DNA from: Larimichthys crocea
Taxonomy: Eukaryota; Chordata; Actinopteri; Sciaenidae
Direction: 5' to 3'
NCBI RefSeq assembly: GCF_000972845.2
Contig: NC_040013.1
Span: forward strand, 10,752,061-10,816,060
DNA length: 64,000 bases
Below are positions 50,401 to 61,839 of this stretch, one piece after another. How positions within the stretch are numbered: the stretch's first letter is position 1; each line of letters begins with the position of its first letter. The position numbers and the translations under genes are program-made. Below the pieces are notes generated by a model. The model searched no databases, had not been told where the DNA came from, and was given only the letters and a program-made list of their open reading frames with translations.

Positions 50401-53185
50401 CGAGTTTGGGGGGAAACTCTGTCACTTTGAGAGAGGTTGACCTGGCAGGTTTGACCCCAGAGCTCCTTTGAACAGGACAACCTAGGGTGACACTTTAGGC
50501 CAGTTTGTTGAGGGATTTGCACATGAAGGACAAAGGATTTAGAGGAGAACAACTGCAACTGAGATCCATTTTTTTTATGTATGTCATGTGTTTTACATTA
50601 AAATGAAAATGAAAACAGTTGAGGTTCATGTGCATCAAAATAGGATTCCCTTGAGGAGTAAAAGATATGATTGTTTGATTGTGTTTTTACACGTATCCTG
50701 ATGAGGTCAAGTTTTGACATCAAAGCATCCCTGAAACTCTATCCGGCTTCAGTTAACCATATGCTCAGAGTGATAGGCCTTGACTATCTACACAGTTCAC
50801 AGAAAAGCAGTTAATCAACAGAAACAGACATGTGACAGGTTTATTAATAGAAAATGTACATTATATGGTATTGATAAAAGCAGGACAAAGGGTGTAAAAG
50901 AGCCATAAAACACTTGTCAACACTTCAGTTAGTACAAAGTACTGGAAGTAAGTGGGTGTCAGAGCATTTAAAACATATTAAGATAACTGAGACTAAAAGT
51001 TTTTTTTTCCAGCTAAGGTGCTAATTTCAAACAATAAAAAAATGCTGAGGGGAAGAGGTGTTCCAGTTCAAAACAACAATTACAGTGTTTCCATGGGAAC
51101 TCTGCACAATATGACCTCAGTTAGGATTATGTAGTCACGCTACCTCATGGCGCCGCTTGACAAATGGCATAATCATTAAATAAATAAGACAGAAGATGAC
51201 AGATATGATGACAAAGGCCTTAGGGGCTCCTGTCAGACTCCTCTCTAGCAGCCGTCGGCCCTCCTTTAGTACATTCTGACACCACTATGCTCATGGCTCC
51301 TTAGCAGATCTATTCTATTGATCAGTGCTGGGTGTGCTTTAGTTGGATCAATGTGCATCCCTTTTCACTTCTTTTACAGCCTGCACCAAAAGCATATCCT
51401 TCCTCAGTGAGATCGATGACAGCAAAGACATCCTCTGCAGGATGTGCGCATGGATTTGGATTTCCTCCTCCCTGATCATTAAAGCTATTAAAGCCAAAAA
51501 AAAGGGATGAAAAGAAAAAAAAGATGAGGTAGAGACAGTTTGGGAGAGAGAGAGAGTCCAGCTTTGATGCAGGCTCTGTAAGGATCTGGCGTCCAGATGA
51601 CCTTACAGAGCAGATTAGCCTTGACAGTTGTTTCTTGAGAGAGAGGGGCTAATCTAAAGCTGTCTGGAGATCCTCAGTCGTGCAACATAAAGGCCAGAGC
51701 AGGTACGCTGTGCTAAAAAACCCACACAGCAGTTCTCCAAGCCTTATCTTGAGTTTAAAGATCCATGGAGCAGATTAGAGTGTTTACATTTAGCTGAGAT
51801 TTTTATCCTTACATTCCTTCAGAATTAGGCATGCTGTGAGAGCCAAGAGTGGATTCCTGTCTCAAACAAATTCTGTGTCCCTGCAGTGAGACGCTTCTTA
51901 TTTTGGTGGTGTGACAGACGCATAAGCTAAAGCTGCACAACCTCACACAGAAGGGCACTGCTTGGGCATATCTCAGTGTGTATCCACCTAACAAACACCC
52001 CGGCTCTCCAGGAGATCCACTATGTGTTGTCATGGCAGTCCTCCAAACACAGTAGGGATGTATTTAGGGGCTTTGTATTTCCTGTGTTTACCAAGCGTCT
52101 TGGGCAATCCTGCAGTGAGGCACAGGATGCTGATCTTTACAATGGCAGCAGTGAAGTCTTTGGTCCACTATGAAGGAACAACACACACAGGCAGAGAAGG
52201 GAAGCTAATCGGAGATGACAATAGTGTGCAAGGACTGAGCAGTTATGTCACCTTTCCATCGTACTGGCTAGAATGCTAATCACAGACATCCTCTCCAGTC
52301 TTACCGTTCCTCGCTTCTTGCGTCACCCATCGTATCCAGCATGGAGGACCCAACATTTGGCATATTCTTACACAGAGGTCAGGAGATCTCTTATGCGCCA
52401 TAAGTGGATTTGTAAACCAGTAAACAAGCTGTATTTATAGAAGGATCTAAGTAAGAGTCAGTGGACAGTGATCGGTCCTATTTTAGCCTGACATTAGCTA
52501 ATATAGCTGACTGCAATCTGAGTTGGAGTGTAAGTGACTTTTCCAGGGGAAAGATCAATTTCCCAAACATTGTTTCTTTTCACCAAGCACATATACGCAC
52601 CAATAATGGGCTATACATTTGCTAAAGTGGTGGCAGGGGAACAATTGTCTTCCATCACCTACTGTAAACGGATCAATTAAGAAGTGATGTGTGCTGGTGT
52701 TTAGCATAATAAAAGGGCAAGACTGCTCCCCTGTTGATAAAAAGACCTTTACTTTTTTTTATTTATTTAAATGAGTCAATATGGTGGGTTGTTAGCTTTC
52801 AATGGAAAATAAATTCTTACCATGTAAGAAGTGATCAGGTCTCTCTTATTGTTTGGATACAACAACAAGAAGTCACTGACTGAAAAGAATGTAATAATAA
52901 ATAAATAAATGTTTTTACCAGTTTAGTAAAACTTTCTCTAGCACTTCAAAATGGTCTAAATCAGATATAAAACCTCTACAAGATTGGCACTTTCATGGTG
53001 CACAGATGATGAATCATGCTGACTTTGGTTATTCCCTGACTTTCCCCCCAGCACCACCATGAGTTTCACACTTGCCTTTTTGAGTGAGATGTCCTACCAT
53101 TGATATCCAGTATCAAGTATATTTTAATTTGTCAAATACTTTAATTTATAGCCAAATATGACAAGAGTACATTTTTAGCCTCAGC
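47446..53185. other. intergenic, no gene recognised
   Basis: There are only short open stretches, usually overlapping on both strands. The AT-rich part at 48.6-48.95 kb has several ATTAA/TTAAT motifs but nothing that can be assigned. No RNA gene is evident. Confidence 0.45.
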
Positions 53186-53194
53186 TGTACATGT

Positions 53195-53370
53195 TATTTA
53201 CCAAACCTTAGCATGCTAACATACTAAACTTAGATGATGAACATGATAAACATTGTATCTGCTAAACATCACCATTTCAACATCAGCATATTCATTTTGA
53301 ATATGTTAGCATGCTATAGAGCTTAGTGTTCTGCTGTGCCTAAGCACAGCCTCACAGAGCTGCTTTTAGA
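53195..53370 (-). mobile_element. decayed copy of family B repeat, 5' part, minus strand
   Basis: The reverse complement reads AGCAGCTCTGTGAGGCTGTG, CTTAGGCACAGCAG, ATAGCATGCTAACATATTC, GATGTTTAGCAGATACAATG and GTTAGCATGCTAAGG. This matches the start of the family B consensus as I know it. It is the only family B copy in this orientation. Confidence 0.55.
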
Positions 53371-56300
53371 ATGTGTAAAGTATCAAGTCACTCCGGTCGC
53401 AAATATATTTTTTAAAAAGAACACTACAGTGTATTGTCACAATTGCGACAATTCTCCATGGTGATCTCGGTAATCATGTGTGGCTTCTTACTTTTTGATA
53501 CTATTCTGGGTGCCATAGCTTGCCTCCAGTGCTTTCTCTGACACTTTTACATCATCACTTGGTGGCTCTAGTTGGTTGTATTGATTTTTTAAACGCAAAA
53601 AAACTTTGCATCCTTGCTGGCTAGTGATCAATTATTTTCGCAGAACAATACACCAAGAAAAAGTCTGCAGATATGTGAAAACAAACCCTTTTATACTCAG
53701 CAGAAAACAGGGTTATGCAACCTTCACCAATCCGATTCATGCCAACTAGTCATGCAAGTTACTTCTGGTCAATTGGCTACTTCCATAATTAGCTCGGCTA
53801 CAAGGCCAGACTTGTCTTCAACATCTCTTAGCTTTGACTTTTTGAAAATTCCAAAGAATGCCAGAATCTGGATAAAGTCACTTTGACATGGCTTTGCTCA
53901 AGGGGGCTTTCTGTAGAAGTGATAACAACCCAAATTATTGCTGCTTTGTATTATAGAATAAACAGATGTCCCCATGTTCAGTTCAGATCAGGACAGGGCA
54001 GGTTCATGTAAAAACAAATATGCTGAAGTGATAACCAAATTCTTTAACAGCATCACGGCATGATGTAGAAAAGCACCGTATGCTATTTTTGTGGTGTAGA
54101 ATGACAAATTTGCTTACCCTGACACGTAAGTTGTAACATGAGGAAAGGACAAAATTTGAGTTGTTGATGACTGCATTATCATAATAAGTTCTAGCTAGAG
54201 CCAAGGTAAGGCACCAATGATGAAGCCAGAAGGCGCAAAAACTCTGGTATAAAAAATATTTGTAAATGAAGTGGCTTGTTAGACACAATTGAAGACATTT
54301 TGGTCACAATCAAAGCTAAGTGAACATCTATCTGGGCTTTGTCTTGTCTTGGCTTGGTAGTTATGCTAAATGGTGCATGAGTTTCAATGAAACTCAGATG
54401 GAAATGTAAAGTATTTTCCAAGTAATGTATAAAAAATGTAATGTATTACTGTTATGGGTATAAATACATATGAAAATATATCTTGAAACGCAATAATAAT
54501 TACTTACTTTGTGTTCACTGAAAGAAAGAGAAAGAAAGTCAGTTTAAAGCGCAGTCAGCTGACTTTTACTTCACTACACATTCCTAGAGCGCTGCCATTT
54601 CCTCATAGCAAATCTGACATTGCAGACCCCCACAGAGTCCCATCTCTGGATGAGTCTGCTGTCTAATGAGGGGCTTAGATTCAGAGCCATTACTTCTCCG
54701 CTGTCCAGAGCCTGTCTTTCCCATCATGTTATTCTGCTCTTTCTTTTTCTCTTCTTTACTGTTCAGAGCGGTGTGAAAAGCAAATCACTTTATTCTCAGA
54801 AATTCCTAGTCATTATAAAGTGCAAATGTATGCTGAGTCTTTGTAGTGTGAGAGGATTTAGCTTTATTACCTTCAGGCCACACCATAATGCCAGTGAATT
54901 TAATTAGATTTACTGTCAATATATTTGTGCTGGAATAGGAAAGACAAGCAACAATACCTTGTTTCAACGTATTATCCTCAAAATGAGCTAAAAGACAAAA
55001 ACTGATATTTTTAATCGGAATGTAGATTTATCAGGCAGGTCTGCCATAAATAGAAAAACAACAGATCCTAAAATTGGTGTTAACCTATAAAACAGCTTGT
55101 CAGCTTGTGTGCACCTTTCTTTGAGGCACATTTCTATAACAGAGTGCTTAAAAAACCTTACAGCTCAGAATAATGACGATACATTAAAACAGCTAAAAAA
55201 CAACAGAAGAAGAAAGCTTATGCATTTTATTATAAACATATTTTGCAGATTCCTTATACTATGCATTTTCAATGCTAAAGATAAATGACTTGCATCAATA
55301 TTGCACAACTGCACCCATTTTGTTGTCCCACTAAAGTAAATACAGGGTAAGCAAGGTAATCATCCTGTGCTATTCTAATGATAATGCTAAGATAACAGGT
55401 CCCAAATACAGGTTACCAACATGTAATTACATCCATTATGCTGTCAAAACAATGGAAAAAGAAGCAAATAGGCCAATTTTAGCCAAGTTTCATTTATTTA
55501 CATAAAAATGATTTTAAAGAGAAGTTGATGGGCAAAGATCAACACACTTCACACGGCACAGAGAGAGTGTGCTGTGCTTTCGTCTGAGCAGAGAGTGGTA
55601 AAACGAGTCCTTCTTTACACTCAAACACAAGTTCCTCTTTACGCACAAACACAACATGTCTGAAGTGAGTTTTGGTGTGAGCCTTCTACCTCATGGTGTG
55701 AGGTGCTTTTTTCATCTAACACCCTTCCACCAAATGTCAATTGGCAAATAAGCCCTAGCCCACCCCCGAAGAAGACCCTGATTAGACTAACCATTCTCTT
55801 TATAATGGGCGGAGGCAAGAAGATGCTAAATGTAGGCAAATAGAGAATTATAGACCTTTAAATGGTTGCCGCACTAAACAATGCTTATCATTTAAAAATC
55901 CTCCAAGCACAGAGATGCAGACAAAGACACACGAATACACAATGTAAACACATATACCCTCTATCCGCATGACAGGATTCTTATTTATAGTTTGCTTTTT
56001 AGACAAAAACGCAGACTTTAAATGTTTGAAATGTTATCATCCAGTGATCACAATATGAATGGAGACAAACAAGTAGAGAAAACACACTAACATATTATCT
56101 ACAGTACAAAAGGACCTCATCTCTGACAAGATAACAACACAATCTGACCAATGAGCTTCTGGTAAGTGGACAACATTCCTTCAATGGCTTTTGAACTTTC
56201 TCTGCTCCAGGCCTTTTTTCTGCTGCTCCAAGACTACTACTTTTCCGGTGTGGTCATCAACAATGACTTTGGTGTGCACGTAGCCTGTCTGCAGCTCCAC

Positions 56301-56610
56301 ACTCCTCTGATCCTCGTTTCGCTATCTGAACAGGCCTGAACGGCACACCTCACATCACTAATACTCAGCCCCAAACCAGTGTAAGAAAAACCAAGACACC
56401 CACAACGCTTGACTGCCAAATAACAATTCAATACAAATAGAAACCATATAGCCATATCATTCATGACAGTTAAGGAGAAATGTTACATCTTTCTATTCAT
56501 GACAACTGATGCAGAAGCCAATGTTTTCATAGAGACAGAACTACCTGACACAAACAATTTCTCAATTAATCCAGACTTGTTCTGCACTTTTCACCTAAAA
56601 CAAGGCGGTT
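53371..56610. other. intergenic, no gene recognised
   Basis: AT-rich sequence with short open stretches, and no recognisable exon, RNA gene or repeat. Confidence 0.45.
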
Positions 56611-56657
56611 GTGTAAGTTGCTTTAGATAAAAGTGTCAGCTAAATGTAATGTAAATT
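56611..56657 (+). mobile_element. SINE/LINE 3'-tail remnant
   Basis: GTAAGTTGCTTTAGATAAAAG followed by TGTCAGCTAAATGTAATGTAA resembles the conserved tail (GTAAGTCGCTTTGGATAAAAG, then CGTCTGCTAAATG) shared by several fish SINEs and their partner LINEs. The body of the element is not recognisable upstream. Confidence 0.55.
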
Positions 56658-58872
56658 ATTCTTCATGCAAAGTCAAATTAATGCACATTTCCTTTGCCTT
56701 TAAGCATTGCCTCAGGCTTTAATCCAGCTTCTTGACAAGTAATGACCCAATTACCTCTACTCAACATGTTCACATAGGACAGCCAGTCATTGGGTTCAAC
56801 CCCACAGGTGTCCAGAGTGCAAGCCCAGAAACATCAAAAGACATCTTTTATGATCTTTTTTATGGTCTACTTGCTTTGCCAATTCTGTTTACCGGAGATG
56901 TCTTTCTTAGTGCCAAACGAAGCATCGCCAAAGAATCTATTGCAAGTCAGGCTATATAGATAAAGAACCTACAAGCATACAGGCCTTTGGTTTCACATAA
57001 TTAGAGCTAACTCTATAGTTGTTATCATATATCATAAGTCTTTATTCTGCACTACAATTTTGCCTTTTAAAATAATTCTAGTTATCCTGTTTTAGGACAC
57101 AATGCAGCAAAATAATATATGGAAAGAGAGGGCAGCAAAAGTACAGGTTATGTGGCTAATTACATGTTTCATGGACAAGCAACCAGTTCCCATGAAAAGC
57201 TATGAGAACTTATTTTGTGTACTATGGACAGTTTTAAACAGATTATTTGCAAAACTACCTTCCAAATGTTTACAGTATAATTATGCGGTATTAAAGTGGC
57301 ATACCCAAAATATAACATAAGGCTTTTTATTATATGTAATACACAAACACTGTATGTTCATGTACAACATATATAAATCCAAATATTTTACACTAGATAT
57401 GATTCTTGTAATGTGGGTTTTCGATAATATTTGGGTGCTCTTTAAACCCACCACTGAAACAGATATATTCACTGATTAGTTCCTTCTCCCCCTGGGTGAT
57501 ATTGTACTAATTGGTGTACTAATGAGTTTGGCTGGAATGAAAACGTGCAGACTCATGGCCTTTCTTGGCTGGATGGTTGCTCACTCTTGCTCCAGACAGT
57601 AATGAATAGCCACTTTAACAGACCAGCTGAGCTAACCACTAGAAAAACAATGCACATCCGATTTTTTATAGCATCTAATTTGTGTCCAAGACCCAGGCCG
57701 TGCTGTCCATCCTGCGTGTGCACCTCCGGTCTATCTGAACAGTCCAAGGGGAATACCATCCCCCTGCTGCGTCCACTCTGCTGTGTTCCTGGAACACCGC
57801 AAAGGAGTCATGTGTCCTGATTACAACTAACTCCCTAAGGGGCATCTTCAAAGGGCTCCAGAGGAGATGGAAAGAGGGAGCAGTATTGCCCTCCATGGGG
57901 TAATTACAAGTTGGGGCTCCACAGTTTCTACTCTTTTTCTGTGGAGAGTCAGGCTTAAAGACAGGCCAGTTAACAATTCAGTCAGTCCTGTTAGCGCAGT
58001 GGGAGGTGCTTCCAACCGCTGATCACCGACTGGTGGTGTGTGCCATCCAGAATTATACAAATCCACCCTCAAGCACACACAAAATCACATGCTGTAGTAC
58101 AATGTTTACCGGGGCCGAGTAACAGATGAGGAGAGCACTGACAAAGGCAAAAAGATACTAAAGTGAAGGACAGGGAGATATTTTTTAGGTTTGGTTCAGC
58201 TGTGTACATGCCTCTCTATCCCAGAAAAACAACCCAAGGGCTTGAGTGTTTATGAGCTAAAAGGGCCATAAAACTAGACAAACACACTTAAGGACTGTCT
58301 GGCTGCCTTTAGCCCTTCTGTTTTTTCTCCACTGCTTCCATCTATGTTTTGTTCAATACTCACAGACATTTTGTTTTCTTTATGCATGCATGTTTTTTTA
58401 CTTTAGACCCAAATCATATGGTTCTTCTTACACTAAACCACAATGTTACAGGTCTGAGCAGAGGCAGCAGTACTGGATTTCCAAACAGCAGACTTCATAA
58501 TTTTATGTATGTTAATACATTTCTTTCCCCATTTTCATATGAAGACTATCTGTTCTCTGTAAGAGGGCTGTAATTACAGTTATTACAGTTTGATCTGCAG
58601 CTGCATAACTGAATGCAATGTTATAAATCTGTTTTTCTATTTAGATCTATTTAGATGTGATCCTTCATCATTATATTACGGTGAAAGGTGGTTAATTAGT
58701 GCTGAAAATGATGACTACATGGAAAGGAGCAGTAGCATGGAGACTGTATGGCTGGTGGTGTCTTTGGGTTAAGACTCAAGTAAACCTTGTCTGCACGGTA
58801 GCAAACAGAGAGGGGTGATCAGAGACAAAACAGTCATTAGCTTCTTGGAATGAGAGGGAATAATACAGTAAT

Positions 58873-58899
58873 TGTGTGTGTGTGTGTGTGTGTGTGTGT
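58873..58899. repeat. (GT)13 microsatellite
   Basis: Uninterrupted GT dinucleotides. Confidence 0.93.
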
Positions 58900-59686
58900 A
58901 TTTTATTTGCCATTACCTTCATGCAACCTGTGTTATGGGTGTCAATCAGGGGATTCCCATGCAGATCTTGTAGGTCTTCTGTTCTGAATGAAATTAAATT
59001 GCAGGTGCTTTACCACCTAAAAGCAAAACACAAAAGAGATAAAACGCCATAGATAATGTTTACACTGACTGCATAGTTTATACTGTTAGGAATATAACAA
59101 ATTCTGCTGTGCTGCACAAATGCAAATGTGTACCATGTAAGATGCTATCTGCAATTTTTGATCCTGTCCATGCCAGACTGGAATTTCTTTATTTGCTACA
59201 ATAGTCTGTATAGTAGATTACTTTAAATGTTTCAACTTCATTACAATAAATATTTGCAACCACATCATCGGGAAACCTGTTGTCCCCACTGGATTAGTGC
59301 TTTATTTTTAAAATGTTGAAACGCAGTTCATCGAATCTTTGAACATATATCCATGTATATGTGGTTTAATTACATATAGGCTAGTATGCAATTTCACTTA
59401 AGCACTAAAGACGAATTCATTATCCGCTACTTCCCTCTTGTGGACAAAACGAAAATAGCTGTAACAGACTACAGCGGCGTTTGCCCTCTCCTGGTGATCT
59501 TGTGTCAAAAGAAAATATATTTCTTTTATTTGTATTCTATATATGTTAGTTAACAACATAGAATGATTGAATAATATAACAGGTGATGCAAAATAAAAAA
59601 TGTAAAATGTGGCGCTGTTCTGTAATTGCATTCAATTACAAAATTACAAAACTATGCAAATATCATATAGGGGCACATATTTCAGA

Positions 59687-59711
59687 TAACCCTAACCCCT
59701 AACCCTAACCC
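59687..59711. repeat. short telomere-like CCCTAA repeats
   Basis: Three to four CCCTAA-type units with one extra C. Short stretches of this kind are scattered in fish genomes and need not mark an old chromosome end. Confidence 0.7.
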
Positions 59712-59868
59712 ATAGCCAGTTTATAACTGGTCATCTGCTGATCATACAGAGGCTGCTAAATTCACCATACATTGTTAAAGCACTAAATAACCACCTTTAG
59801 ATTTGATCCTGAAGTTATACTATTTAGAATTAGACATTATTATTATTAATTAATTGAAATTAGTAGTT

Positions 59869-59874
<6 letters not shown>

Positions 59875-59898
<24 letters not shown>
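59875..59898. repeat. poly(A) run
   Basis: 24 consecutive A upstream of the lrrfip2 promoter region. Confidence 0.9.
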
Positions 59899-59899
<1 letters not shown>

Positions 59900-60100
59900 T
59901 CTTATAGGCTTTTTTGGGGGGGGTCAGATGGGAGCCGGTAAGGATTGACAGAAACAAGAAATAGTCTATTACAGTAGAATATTTATGTAATATTAATACC
60001 AGCGGTTTATTTCCATGCTGTCAGACGCGAAACACTGAAGTCTGGAAAGTCACCTCAAATGTATTCATACACGAACTATAAAGTATCACTCAGTGGAAAA

Positions 60101-60147
<47 letters not shown>
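60101..60147. repeat. (CT)n microsatellite upstream of lrrfip2
   Basis: About 45 bases of CT with one TTT interruption, roughly 320 bases before the end of the inferred first exon. Confidence 0.95.
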
Positions 60148-60151
<4 letters not shown>

Positions 60152-60465
60152 ATTTATTTTTCTATCTCCAGTCTGTTATAGCAGTTGACATTTTGATGTG
60201 TCCGACGCCCCGTGAAGGCAGCATCACACCCTAATTTTTTTCCCCAACATCCGGGACCTCTGCAGCTCCAGTGTGTGTGGAAACTGGGCAGAGAAGAAGG
60301 AGGGCAGTGGAGAGCGGTGGAAAGGCGGACTGATGACAGCTGTCAGTGTGGACAAAAACACTACCAATCTCTGAAGAGAAGCCGAATGGCTCTCCCCTAA
60401 ATCTGCTGGAGAAAAAGGGACAAAACCTTGGGCGGCATCGCGGGTTATTTAAACGTGTCGCGGAG
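60148..60465 (+). other. lrrfip2: lrrfip2 noncoding first exon and core promoter (inferred)
   Basis: The sequence becomes GC- and CpG-richer (CGACGCCCCGTG, GGCGGCATCGCGG) and ends at GCGGAG before the consensus donor GTAAGG at 60466. That fits a 5'UTR exon spliced to the coding exon at 61679. No TATA box is evident, so a CpG-type promoter is likely. The transcription start cannot be placed. Confidence 0.5.
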
Positions 60466-61678
60466 GTAAGGTTACATTTTTGTGGCTCGGGGAATATGAC
60501 GGGAGGATCAATGCCAGTCTGCCCCGTCTGCTCTCCGGAGAGTCGAGGTTAGCCCCACTGGCTATCCGAGCTAACTGTTCAGCTAGATAGATCAGACAGC
60601 CTGGGCTCCCACAGATTGTCCTCCGTGCTAAGGGGTCATTGCCGTGGGAAGGACATATCTGGATAGATCTCGGTTTAGTAAATGGACAGCTTCAGCGGAG
60701 TAAAAAAAACTAAAATGGTAACTTTTCAAATGAGAATTTCGGGAGCACGGAATGCTAGTTAGCAGTTAGCTGAGCTGGCTAACCTTAACGGTCAACGTTT
60801 ACGTTAGTATAATTAGCCAGCTAACGCTAACAGGTTCAGCTTTAACCTTAGCTGAGGCAGCATTCATTCCCCTTAATATACACGGCGACGTGAAGTTGTA
60901 GTGGTAGTGACGTTAGCTCTGTTTGTGGTGAAAGACTGTCCGAGTAAGCGTTAATATTTCAGTGAGTTAGCTGAAGTTAGTTGAGCAGCGTTAGCTCCTG
61001 GTAAGGTTGATCGGGGACTGTCCGGGTTAGTTGAATTAGTTAGTCAGCGTGTCTGAGGCGGTCACACTGGTCATTTTGAATTTCGGATCCACGGCGTTTA
61101 TCTAGATCATCAAGCGCCTTAAAGGAGTGCTCATGCTTTGCTTGGGTACTCTGACTCAGCCGGGTCCTAACTAGGCGTTTTCCCCCCCTCTTGTCTTCAC
61201 CAGCCAAGGAGAGTGCTCTTTTGTCTGTGTGATCTGTTAACTTTGATACTGTCTGAGGACCTCAACCATATCAGAGAACAAACGCTTAAACAGATCCCTT
61301 TCAAATGTATAATTTAATATTATCATCCCCCTGTGTAGACCTCATTAGCTGGTGTTTATAGGAATGTTATGTCCCAGTGCTGATGTATAAGGTTGCACTG
61401 GTCCTGCATGTCACATTAAATCTGGCTCATGTCAGCCACAACTGTTTATCCAGAGTCATAGTAGGTGCCATACATGAGTGACTGTCTGTTTTTTTTCAGG
61501 ATTGAGAGCAAGAGATGGGCAGTGTATGGCTCGTTAGTGAGAGTAGACCATTAAACCTTCCACAATGAAATACAGTTGAAACTGGAGATGGCCTTAATGC
61601 ACATGTCAAATTAACCAAATACTTATCTTTGTTTACAGATCTGTTTCAAAATGTTTTCTTTTGTCTCATTTCCTGTAG
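60466..61678 (+). other. lrrfip2 intron 1 (inferred)
   Basis: A 1.2-kb intron whose first 600 bases are rich in GTTAGC/GCTAAC motifs on both strands (about 60750-61030). It ends in a T-rich tract and TTTCCTGTAG. Confidence 0.5.
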
Positions 61679-61839
61679 GCATTTGCAAACAGTTCTGTGT
61701 AATATCTGACCTAACACATCATCGGTGAAGCAATAGTTGCAGAGGCAACATGGGGACACAAGGCTCTGGTAGAAAGCGTGCTCCTCTGAAAGATCGGTTC
61801 TCGGCAGAGGATGAGGCCTTGAGTAGCATTGCCCGAGAG
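61679..61839 (+). CDS. lrrfip2: lrrfip2 exon with start codon (first 30 codons, 5' partial gene)
   Basis: The exon follows acceptor CCTGTAG. ATG at 61750-61752 opens [20 protein letters not shown], then [10 protein letters not shown], ending in phase 0 at donor GTAAGT (61840). LRRFIP2 is a coiled-coil protein that binds Dishevelled, promoting Wnt/beta-catenin signalling, and also acts in Toll-like-receptor signalling through FLII and MyD88. The N-terminus [17 protein letters not shown] fits LRRFIP2; as I recall, LRRFIP1 reads AEDDALNQIARE. The next exon (expected to begin AEARLAAKRAARAEA) is not found before the window ends. Bases 61679-61749 are 5'UTR. Confidence 0.87.

Larger units (their letters stand above)
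56658..59874. other. intergenic, no gene recognised
   Basis: Holds a GT microsatellite (58873-58899) and a short telomere-like CCCTAA run (59687-59711). A TAGCGCAGTGGGAGGTGC string near 57991 resembles a polymerase III A box, but no B box follows. No gene is recognised. Confidence 0.45.

Noticed and set aside
57985..58060. tRNA gene or tRNA-derived SINE
   Set aside because: TAGCGCAGTGGGAGGTGC resembles an A box, but there is no B box and no cloverleaf could be drawn.
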